From NCBI GenBank assembly GCA_933228675.1, contig OW121744.1, positions 57,431,775 to 57,495,774 on the forward strand: 64,000 nucleotides of DNA, given 5' to 3'. This document shows, piece by piece, positions 55,445 through 64,000 of the stretch (its first letter is position 1; each line of letters begins with the position of its first letter). The notes below the pieces were generated by a model. The model made no database searches, was not told where the DNA came from, and worked only from the letters and a program-made list of their open reading frames with translations. Source of the stretch: Stomorhina lunata. Taxonomy: Eukaryota > Arthropoda > Insecta > Diptera > Rhiniidae. The translations under genes were made by a program, and so were the position numbers.

Positions 55445-56481
55445 TAGGGTTTGCAGTTCGGTTTTAACCGAAACCGAAACCTCGGTTTTTTATGCCTCAA
55501 AACCGAAACCGAAAACCGTAGAAAAAACCGCGGTTTTAGCTATTTATTTTTCATAGTTTTTGTTGGTATTATTCAGAAATAACATTAGCTTATCATAAAT
55601 TTGCACGTTATTTGTCTATTTAATGAAGCAGAAGAATGAAACAAGCAAAAGGTGTTTACAATGGACGAATGGACAGGTGTAAAGGGAAGACGGTATATGA
55701 ACGTAAATATTCACGATTCTCATGGTTAATTTTATAACCTGGGCAGTATTTTAGGAACGTGTAATTTCAAGCAAACGCAAGGAACCATTTGACAAAGGCT
55801 AATGGAGTTTAATATTTCACTTGATACAAACATCGTAGCATGTACTATAGATGGAGCAGCAGCCAATATCAAATTTGTATCTGAAAATCAATTTTGAAGA
55901 CGGCGACGTGGAACTTTGACTCATTTAAAACCGATTGCCCATATACATTTGAACCTAGAGGCTGTAAGGAAAACTGTTCGGTATTTCAAAAATTCGTCAG
56001 TTCGTTATAATATTTTACAGACAAGCGTTAAAAAGCATCATAATCGTGAATTAAGTTTACTCTTAGATTTCTGCTTCTAAAACAAAGTATTCATGAGAGT
56101 TTAGAAATGCTGTCGACCTTAGATTTGCTTCATTCTATCGACTTTGAAATTGTAAATTCTTTAAAATCGTTGCTATTTTTAAAAATTACCATTCAAGCAA
56201 TTTGTCGCTCGGATGCAAATATTATTCACGCTAAAGGCGCTCTGCAATTTCTCCAAAAGAAACAAGACTTATTTAAGAAATCCCTCATATTTAAAAAACC
56301 TGAATTATTTTCCTGCATTTTAGTATTAAATTATAATATGTTTTAATGAATTTATCTAAATGTTCCTACAAATTTAAACTGAAATAGTTTTATTAAAAAA
56401 ACCGAACCGGAACCGGTCGGTTTTGGGTGTTTTAAAACCGAAACCGCGGTTTCTTATTTTCAAGGTTTTTTGCAAACCCTA
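55445..56481 (+). mobile_element. hAT transposon relic with transposase pieces
   Basis: 1037 bp, ends TAGGGTTTGCA and TGCAAACCCTA, perfect 8-bp duplication GATAAAAC (55437-55444, 56482-56489). Subterminal regions are full of ACCGAAACCG/CGGTTTTGG-type words. The plus strand encodes hAT transposase pieces in broken frames: MDEWTGVKGRRYMNVNIHDS (from 55661), LMEFNISLDTNIVACTIDGA and ANIKF (55803-55880), LEAVRKTVRYFKNSSVRYNI (55960-56015), then a 79-codon frame (56107-56346) with ITIQAICRSDANIIHAKGAL. The C-terminal dimerisation domain and the N-terminal BED finger are absent. Confidence 0.9.
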
Positions 56482-56489
56482 GATAAAAC

Positions 56490-56787
56490 GGTGTTCAAGT
56501 TAGCATTGAATGTCAGGAATGTTTTGCTATATGTTTGGAGAAATTGGCGGGGAATAAACTATTACGAGCTACATTCCTACCGCCAAACTCACTTTCAAAA
56601 ATATATAGCGCCAATAACACTATTCCACAAAATTGAAATTTTTTCGTGCCTTTGAAATAAAAAGACAATAGTTTTACTAACTTAGGGTCGCTGAGTTTGA
56701 AAATATATAATAAATCTTTTAGAAGTCAGCTCTACTGTAGGAGATATTTTGAGTTAAAATTTTCCATTGAACCCCCTAATAAAAATC
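56490..56787. other. Spacer, nothing recognised
   Basis: Unique-looking AT-rich DNA; no gene, RNA gene or element ends seen. Confidence 0.4.
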
Positions 56788-56948
56788 TACATGCGTACAT
56801 AATTGCCACGACATTCCAATTGGAACAAGCGGACTCATTGAAAGGGACCTTCGTTTTAACTCCGGCTCCGAACGGCAAATGCATTAGTTAGACAAGTTTT
56901 ATAACCTAATACTCAATAACCAGTGGCTAGTTATGAGGTGAACCGTTT
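56788..56948 (-). mobile_element. tRNA-derived SINE, 3' part
   Basis: Minus strand, from 'cggttcacctcataactagc' through 'actaatgcatttgccgttcg' and 'gagccggagttaaaac' to 'ccaattggaatgtcgtggca'. The tRNA-like head is missing. Confidence 0.7.
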
Positions 56949-57298
56949 AAATTAAAACTTAAAATTAAAAATAAATATGTACCCAGCAAAACTTTGGTAA
57001 TGGTACTTGTCTGAAAACTGGTTACCTTGTAACGACTACAACATACCATCCGAATAAATAATAAGTTATTACAGAAGTACTTATTTGTAATTAAGAGGGT
57101 AATTTAAACTGAATGGCCCCGGTTCAAATCCCACCAAGGGCAACAATTTTTTTTAGTTTTTTTATACCCTTCACCAATAGGTGAAAGGGTATTATAAGTT
57201 TGTGATTCCGTTTGTAATTTTTTTATTAGTGATCGTAGACCCCATAAAAATTATACCGATCGACTCAGAATCGGGAGGAGAATCGATTAAGCGATGTC

Positions 57299-57299
57299 C

Positions 57300-57374
<75 letters not shown>

Positions 57375-57389
57375 CGTCTGTCTGTCTGT
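57299..57389. repeat. (GTCT)n microsatellite inside the element
   Basis: About 20 uninterrupted GTCT units followed by CCGTCCGTCTGTCTGTCTG. This tetranucleotide run is the usual internal microsatellite of DINE-like elements; shorter versions lie at 37900 and 58150. The Val-Cys-Leu-Ser ORF across it is an artefact. Confidence 0.9.
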
Positions 57390-58550
57390 TGAAATCAAGT
57401 TTCTGAAGCCCCTGGAGGATGGACTTAAATAAATTATATATCAGATTTTAGGAAATTCTCCCGCAATGAACGCTATTAAATTTCATTAAAATCGGTTTAT
57501 AAACACCGAAAATATCGAAAAAATACCAAAAATTAGACGAAAATTTTAAAATTTTTGATTGAAACACACTTTTAAATAACAAGAGAAAAAAGATACTCCT
57601 GGTGTACATATGATAATATGTTATATATCAGATTGTAGGAAATAGTTTCCCAAAGCACTCTGTAAAATTTTATCAAAATCGGTCCATAAACAACTGAGAT
57701 ATCGCCAAAACACTGAATTAAATGTATCGCAAATTGCCCAAAGTTCGCATTAGAGAATGTTTGTTGAAAAAATGAAATGCAGAAATAGGAAAAACCATCC
57801 TCCTTTAGCACGGACCTACATAAATTTTATATAAGATTTTAGGAAATTCCCCCGCCAAGCACGTTATTAAATTTTATCAAAAGCGGTCCATAAACAATTG
57901 AGATATCGCCTTAACACTACATTTGATGTATAGCAAATTGCCCAAAGTACGTGTCTAAGAAATTTTGTTTACATTTTGTAAGTATTGTTTTAGCGATATC
58001 TCAGGTGTTTATGGACCGATTGTGATGAAATTTGACATCGTTCTTTGTGTGAGGATTTTCTAAAATCTATACTCCACCAATCTGATTACGAATACCATTC
58101 AAATTGTACCGATCAACTCAGAATCGGCAGGAGAATCGATTTCGCGACCTCCGTCCGTCCGTCCGTCTGTTTGTCTGTCTGTCCGTCCGTCTATTTGTTT
58201 GTCCGTCCGTCTGTTTTTTTGTCCGTCCGTCTACCTGTCTGTAATTTTTTCTGTTGTAGTCAAGTTTTTGGAGCTCCTGTTTTGTGGATATCTCAGGTGT
58301 TTATTTTGATGAAATTTAATAAAATTTAATAATTTCGCAGGGGTATACCTAAATCCTGATGCATTCGGTAATTTGTGGTAGATATAATTTAGCGTTTAAG
58401 CGATGGTGTTTTAATCGACAATGATAAAATTCAGGGTGGGACAATATCCTAAAATTTTGTGTAAAATCCAGGAGCTCCACAAATCTGATTTTAGCATTAA
58501 TCTTAATTTTGTGTCTGACTTTTGAACACTATGATAACATTTGAGAATGT

Positions 58551-59660
58551 CTTCTTCTGTTATCCTTGACTCCCAGTGGAGCATAGGGCCTCAACCATCC
58601 TTTTATATCGGACTCTATTGCGAGATGTTAGGTATACATCGTTCCATGAATAGTTTGCTGCTTGTAACTCCGCATCAATTGATCTTCTCCACGATCTAGC
58701 AGGTGCGCCAACACGGCGGCCGCTTCCTTGTGGATTCCAACGGAGCGCTTGTCTAGCAATGCTGGTATTTGGCCTTCGGAGTGTGTGGCCTATCCACCGC
58801 CATTTCCGTTGACATACCTCTGTGGAAGCGGGGGTTTGGTTTGTCGTATTAAGTAGATCCTCATTTCTTATGCGATTCGGCCACCATATATTAAGAATTT
58901 GCCTTAAACATTTGTTTGTAAAGGTTTGCAGTCGTTTATCGATGGCATTTGTGCGTTTCCATGTTTCGCAGCCGTAATACAGGATGGTCTTGACATTCGA
59001 GTTGTATATTCGTAACTTCGTTGTTGTTGATATTTGCCGAGATTTCCAAATAGCTCGAAGAATGCCAAATGCAGATTTTGCCTTATTAATACGCGATTTA
59101 ATGTCCTCGTCTGCGCCACCTTTTGTAGTTACTAAACTACCCAGGTAATTAAAGGTATCTACACGCCCAATAACCTCGTTATTCACATTGATGTGTGTCA
59201 ACGGGTTTGCGCCATAGCCTCCGGGCATAATCTTTGTCTTGGAAATATTAATTTCAAGACCAGCTATACGAGATTCAGCAGTAATAGCGTTAGTATTCTC
59301 TTGAAGGTGGCCAGAGCTTTGGCTTAGAAGACATACGTCGTCGGCATATTCCAAGTCCTCAAGTTGTTGAAAGGGTGTCCATTGGATACCATGTCTACCA
59401 TTTAGAGCCGTACGCATTATGTTGTCGATGACGAGGATGAAAAGTATAGGTGATAATATACATCCTTGCCTTACTCCAGTAGTAACATCGAACGGATCTG
59501 ATAGTTTGCCCTTGTGTAGGACTCGACATTTAAAATCAACGTACATTGCCCGGATTAAGTTGAGAATTTTCGTCGGCATGTTACGATTTTCTAAAATTCT
59601 CCATAGATAGCTTCTATTGACACTGTCGAAGGCCTTCATAAAGTCGATAAACGCCAGGTA
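58551..59660 (-). mobile_element. Non-LTR LINE insertion, 5'-truncated, open frame
   Basis: Flanked by a perfect 12-bp duplication ATTTGAGAATGT (58539-58550 and 59661-59672). The minus strand has one unbroken frame from the truncation point to a stop at 58560: FIDFMKAFDSVNRSYLW (RT motif A region), TGVRQGCILSPILFILVIDN, LEYADDVCLLS (catalytic YADD), FNYLGSLVTTKGGADEDI, then a C-terminal RKWRWIGHTLRRP and GAPARSWRRSIDAELQAA. The first ~28 residues of the long ORF come from flanking DNA. The C-terminal style resembles RTE-group elements. No 5' endonuclease remains. An unbroken frame and perfect duplication indicate a young insertion. Confidence 0.85.
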
Positions 59661-59892
59661 ATTTGAGAATGTATTATATATCAAATTATAGGTAATCTTC
59701 CTAGGAAGTACAAAAATGCAGCTAACTACATGATATCCGTTCAAAATCTACATATGTATGTAAGTATCTCACATATCAACGAAAATTTAAATTTTTTAAT
59801 TGCAATTGGGAGAAATCCGTTCACGTTTGACAATTGATCCCGTATAACTTCGCCTAAGGCAATCTCTTAGTAGCTAATAAATGACAAATTAT

Positions 59893-60108
59893 TCATTCTT
59901 ATTATTATTATTATTATTCATTCTTTAGCCGTACAGTTCGTATGTGGAATTTACTTCCCGCAGAAATTTTTCCTGCCAGTTGCAATATAGGAAAGTTCAA
60001 ATCAAATGTCCATAAACACTACTCCATCTATCCACCCTCCCATAACCTATTTTCCTAGTTCCAACACAATGCATTGCATAAGTAGGGGTCATCCCCTGAG
60101 TGCTGGTC

Positions 60109-60146
<38 letters not shown>
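59893..60146 (+). mobile_element. CR1-like LINE 3' end with ~35-A tail
   Basis: The plus strand reads FFSRTVRMWNLLPAEIFPAS and IGKFKSNVHKHYSIYPPSHN then a stop, the C-terminus of the LINE family whose RT lies at 26060-26700, followed by a short 3' UTR and poly-A at 60112-60146. AAATTAT on both sides (59883-59889 and after the tail) looks like the target duplication; the uninterrupted target is seen in the type B element near 38110. Confidence 0.75.
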
Positions 60147-60148
<2 letters not shown>

Positions 60149-60713
60149 ATAATAGATACGATGATGACATTTAGTATAAAGACGTTGTACAATATTGATA
60201 TTCAGGGCGATAGCGCCTAAAATAAACTTTCTAGAGGGACAACATTTGACAAAAGTATTTCTGATCTCTTGAAAAGTTCAATATTGAAAATGGGCGAGCT
60301 CTATTCACATTTAGTGAAATCTCCCATATAACCCCGACCGAGAATCGATTTAATGCTGATAAATTAAATCACATTAAAATTGCACAAGGAAAACTTTCCA
60401 AACATCCATCGGACAGATCGAAAGAACAATACATCCCAAATATTATTGATGAAGTGTTCATTTTAATTAATTAACTAACTTCAGATTAATAAGTAAATCT
60501 TTAATAACTTTTCCGACAAAGCTGTTATCCATCCATTCAAAAGCTATATATTTCACGTATGTATCTAAAACTAAGAGTGTATACCCTATAATTTTAAGGC
60601 TTATCATTGTTAAAACTTTGACCTAAATCAGTCCGCTAACTTCAGAGTTTTACATAACTAATCAAGAACTTTTACTAGTTGGATAATTCGTACGAATTAA
60701 AGTGCACAACCCT

Positions 60714-60985
60714 CACTGGGCACTGTGTTTTTGGGTTGCATGCCAGAATACTTAAACTTCATCAAATCGATGTGCTATTGCAAATGTAAGGGCATCTACA
60801 TTTTGAAGCATCTTTTCTGCATGGTTTATCTGGTCTATCGAACTTTATTAAATGTTCGTAAAATATGTGTCTATGGCTTAAATATGCATTCTCTATTTGT
60901 AGTCTAGTAATCATTATCTTTCACAAGACAACCCAAGTGAAGCTTCCCTAGACATCAGCCACCTGCCCAACCTAACCTTTGGGTG
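60714..60985 (+). pseudogene. RNase H-type LINE, 3' tail fragment
   Basis: 'gggcactgtgtttttgggtt' 'gcatgccaga' parallels the GHCVFGLHAR segment at 29251-29285, followed by a shortened remainder and 'cacctgcccaacctaacctt', like the 3' end of the copy at 27985-29610. Frames are broken. Confidence 0.5.
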
Positions 60986-62272
60986 CATAACTATTCTAGA
61001 TGATGACGCCACCGAAAAGCTTTTCTTTTTCCGACTCTTAATTTTAAAGACTCTTTGCATATAATACTAGTATAACCAAATTTTGCTAGGAATTACATTA
61101 AGTACTTTTGCAACGCCATTGGTGAAGGGTATCCAAGATTCGGCAAAGCCGAATATACCACTCTTACTTGTTTTTTATTAAAAGAGTCTTTTTAAATGAT
61201 TTTTGAATTTTAAGAACTTAAATATTATCTTCTGTAAAAAAAATTGTAAAACTAACTCACGTTAATGAAAAAATACCATCATGAGTCAATTTTGATTATG
61301 TAGGGGATGTTGAATACCAAACACGATTCTAATTGGTCTTAATTTGTTAAGCCCAACTTATCTGGATCATCCTTCATCTCAACTGTGGACAGCTCCTCAT
61401 GGTATCACCCGGGGAGATAGTTTAAAACCCATTAATATTGTGAGTTAACATGTTCCGAGAGTTGTCCCATAAGATCGATAAAAATGGGTTAGGATTACGG
61501 GCTAGTAACCCTCTCTTGAAAAAAAAATACAATGAAGAGGATAAAATTAGAATTGAAATGTCCCACTACCTAATGTTAGAAGAGGATGTCCGAAACTTCG
61601 ATAGAAAGACCAAGTAGAGGAATATTTTTCAAAGCTTGGCCTATAAAATTGGAGAATATTCGCACAAGATCGAAATCCATGGAATTCTAAAATATGCTCG
61701 GACTTTGACCTTAACAGGTTGTAACATTTAAGTAAGTAAGAGTCAATCTTATGTAAAAACTTATACAAAAAAGAAGATTTAAATTGTTTAAGTTTTAAAA
61801 TAATTTTAAAAAATTTTTAAAATAATTACAAAAAATCGTATAAAAATATTTTTCCAAAAATTACAACAAAGCAAAAAAAAGCAGGGAAAAACAAAGTTAT
61901 TTTCACATGATTTTGGATCCAAAAATAAAAATTGTTTATATTAATTATAAGCTGCTAAGTTTTCAACATATGAAGTAGCTCAGTGGAAGAGTCTCTGCCT
62001 AGCAGTCGGAGGGTCTGGGTTCGAGCCCCCATGGGATCATAAAAAAATTTTGTATTTCGTTTAAAAATATATGTTTTTAATAAAACAACAACAAAAAAGT
62101 TGTTGCTTTCAAATTGCTTACCCAAGTCATTACTTTTCTGCAATTGGTAAGTACTTGCCTCCAATGACATCCCCATGTTAATGTAATGACTTAAACAGCG
62201 AATGAGTAAGTAGTTCGTGTTCAATAGTTTAACTGTTTAACTCATTATTTGGTAATGAAAAGTTTTACTGGG

Positions 62273-63588
62273 CCCAGCAAAACTTTAGTAATGGCAAGTA
62301 CTCTGATAACTGGTTACCTTGTAATGACTACAACATACCCTCCGAATAAATAATAAGTTATTACAGAAGTACTTATTTATAATAAAGATGGTAATTTAAA
62401 CTGAATGTCCGCGGTTCAAATCCCACCAAGGGCAACAATTTTTTTTTAGTTTTTTTTATTAAAATAGTCTTTTTAAATGATTTTTGAACTTTAAGAACTT
62501 AAATATTACCTTCTGTAAAAAAAAATTGGAAAACTAACTCACGTAATGAAAAAATACCATCATGAGTTAATGTTATGTAGGGGATGTTAGATACCAAACA
62601 CGATTCTAATTGGTCTAAACTTGGTAAGCCCAACTTATCTGGGTAATCCTTCATCTCAACTGTTGACACAGACCTCCTCGTGGTATCACCAAGGGAGCTA
62701 GTTTAACACCCATTAATATAGTGAGCTAATATGTACCGAGAGTTGTTCCATAAGATCGATAAAAATGGGTTAGGATTACGGGCTAGTAACCCTCTTTTGA
62801 AAAAAAAAAATGCTATGAAGAGGATAAAATTAGAATTAGAATGTCCCACCACCTAATGTTAGAGGAGGATGTCCGAAACTTCGATAGAAAGACCAAGTAG
62901 AGGAACATTTTTCAAAGCTTGGCCTATAAAATTGGAGAATATTCGCACAAGATCGAAATCCATGGAATTCTAAAATATACTCGGACTTTGACCTTAACAG
63001 GTTGTAACTATAGGCCATTTAAGTAAGTAAGAGTCAATCTTATGTAAAAACTTATACAAAAAAGAAGATTTAAATTGTTTAAGTTTTAAAATAATTGAAA
63101 AAAAAAACTTCTTTATTGTTTATTAAATGCATTAAACATTTACAAAAAATCGTATAAAAATATTTTTCCAAAAATTACAACAAAGCAAAAAAAAGCAGGG
63201 AAAAAACAAAGTTATAGTCACATGATTTTGCATCTAAAAATAAAAATTGTTTATATTAATTATAAACTGCTAAGTTTTCAACATATGAAGTAGCTCAGCG
63301 GAAGAGTCTGCCTAGCAGTCGGAGGGTCTGGGTTCGAGCCCCCATGGGGTCATAAAAAAAATTGTATTTCGTTTCAAAATATATTTTTTTAAATACAACA
63401 ACAAAATAGTTTTTGTTGTTGTTTTCCAATTGTTTACCCAAGTCATTACTTTTCTGCAATTGGTAAGTACTTGCTTCCAATGACATCCCCATGTAAATGT
63501 AATGGCTTAAACAGTGAATGAGTAAGTAGTTCGTGTTCAATAGTTTAGCTGATTAACTCATTATTTGGTAATGAAAAGTTTTGCTGGG
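62273..63588 (-). mobile_element. Composite TIR element, copy 5, in tandem with copy 4
   Basis: 1316 bp from CCCAGCAAAACTTTAGTAAT to ...AAAGTTTTGCTGGG, right flank TA (63589-63590). It starts at the very next base after copy 4 ends and has the same orientation. It contains the SINE-like core (62580-63035) and a tRNA-Ala-like module with a 2-base deletion (63284-63354). It retains the 'gattttttgtaaatg' site that was the target of the hAT MITE in copy 3. Confidence 0.85.
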
Positions 63589-63663
63589 TACAGAATGTAC
63601 CTCAAAATTGTTTTGATTGTAGATATAAAAAGCTGATGTTATATATATAAGAACTATAGCCAA

Positions 63664-63815
63664 ATGTTGACCAACGAAACAGTCAATGGTGTTCTTTATC
63701 ATGAAATAATAACCAGTTTTATCTTGCCTATAATTGAAGAAATGAATGTGGAGGGCATGTGGCTTCAACAAGACGGCGCTACATGTCATACAGCCAGAGA
63801 AACAATTCAATTGCT
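63664..63815 (+). pseudogene. Mariner-like transposase fragment
   Basis: The frame MLTNETVNGVLYHEIITSFI then MWLQQDGATCHTARETIQLL matches the mariner/Tc3-like stretch '.TVNG.RY..MI..FL.P....MW.QQDGATCHTA.ET..LL', including the second catalytic Asp in QQDGA. After LHQLF the reading drifts out of the family. Same transposase type as the fragment at 13840-14011. Confidence 0.75.
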
Positions 63816-63949
63816 ACATCAGTTATTTAAAAATTGCGTTCTAATTAGGACACCCTTTATGAGAGTATTGTTAAGGAGGACCCAAGCTTTCTAGATTTTG
63901 GATTAATGGTAACTCTCTGTTTACACAGGTTCAAAGTAGACCACCTCAG

Positions 63950-64000
63950 TAGTAAAAAACTATCATTTATTGGCATTTAAGTGTATTTTAGGTGGAATTT
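63950..64000 (-). mobile_element. Type B Helentron-like element, cut by window edge
   Basis: 'ggcatttaagtgtattttag' then 'gtggaattt' is the reverse complement of a module at 38235-38270 in the type B element. The rest lies beyond the window. Confidence 0.5.

Larger units (their letters stand above)
57164..61170 (+). mobile_element. Helentron/DINE-like element, 4 kb, with nested LINEs
   Basis: Starts ATACCCTTCACCAATAGGTG, then CGACTCAGAATCGGGAGGAG, a long GTCT run, 'tatatcagattttaggaaat' and 'gagatatcgcc' modules, a second CGACTCAG/GTCCGTCC block (58105-58240), type B modules near 59800-60350, and ends with hairpin ATTCGGC-AAA-GCCGAAT followed by ATACCACTCTTACTTG. It went into a T-run without visible duplication, as Helentrons do. 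Removing the LINE insertions at 58551-59660 and 59893-60146 leaves about 2.6 kb with no ORF for Rep/helicase. Confidence 0.75.
56982..62272 (-). mobile_element. Composite TIR element, copy 4, split by a 4 kb element
   Basis: 56982-57163 (CCCAGCAAAACTTTGGTAAT, B-box-like GGTTCAAATCCC, T-run) and 61171-62272 (T-run, core, tRNA-Ala-like module, ...TTTTACTGGG) rejoin to 1284 bp, one base different from the 1285 bp of copy 2. The gap is the Helentron-like element. The left flank is TA (56980-56981); the right end directly touches the next composite element at 62273. Confidence 0.85.

Noticed and set aside
57181..57432. Plus and minus ORFs of VCLS and TDRQ repeats
   Set aside because: They are translations of the (GTCT)n microsatellite in a Helentron-like element.

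Overview
The window looks like AT-rich intergenic DNA from a higher fly (Diptera, Brachycera). The evidence is one spliced P450 gene of the insect CYP9 family with short introns, plus many elements built like the Drosophila INE-1/DINE-1 (Helentron-type) repeats, several RNase H-bearing, RTE-, CR1- and Jockey-like non-LTR retrotransposons, and mariner/Tc1, hAT and piggyBac-type DNA transposons. The species cannot be fixed from the sequence. The only host protein-coding gene I can support is the CYP9-like gene at 51656-53406 (four exons, 512 residues, apparently intact). Nearly everything else is mobile-element debris.

Layout. 1-10.8 kb: repeat fragments, two Helentron-like elements, a 1.0 kb TTAA-flanked MITE, a Tc1 relic and an RNase H-type LINE relic. 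10.9-13.8 kb: the first full copy of a 1.3 kb composite terminal-inverted-repeat (TIR) element (ends CCCAG/CTGGG) and a Helentron-like element. 13.8-19 kb: mariner-like relics and a knot of piggyBac-like inverted repeats. 19.8-20.2 kb: a cluster of GATACTTTTTGGTGC-type motifs. 20.5-30.4 kb: LINE graveyard (an RTE-type element split by a Jockey-type one, CR1-like, RNase H-type), a gag-like piece and tRNA-derived SINEs. 30.5-31.8 kb: a mariner-type DD37E element with both TIRs and a TA target duplication. 32.5-35.1 and 46.7-48.2 kb: two copies of a long-armed foldback element, one carrying a broken protein gene. 37.8-44.2 kb: Helentron-like elements, one of them hit by a Transib-like element that was itself hit by the composite element. 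48.95-51.17 kb: a 31-bp minisatellite of about 71 units ending about 490 bp before the P450. 53.5-56.5 kb: another composite element broken by a hAT MITE, then a hAT relic. 57-63.6 kb: two composite elements in direct head-to-tail contact, the first split by a 4 kb Helentron-like element that itself took two LINE insertions.

The most notable structure is the composite TIR element. At least five copies carry 2-bp flanking duplications (AT, AA, AA, and TA around the tandem pair). Inside are a 73-nt tRNA-Ala(AGC)-like module and a separately dispersed SINE-like core with a (TAAG)n end. No transposase was seen in it and I could not place it in a known superfamily. The nesting gives a clear relative order of insertions. 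The P450 is the functional anchor; its oxygen-activation motif carries a proline where the family has threonine, and a large, recently homogenised minisatellite lies just upstream.
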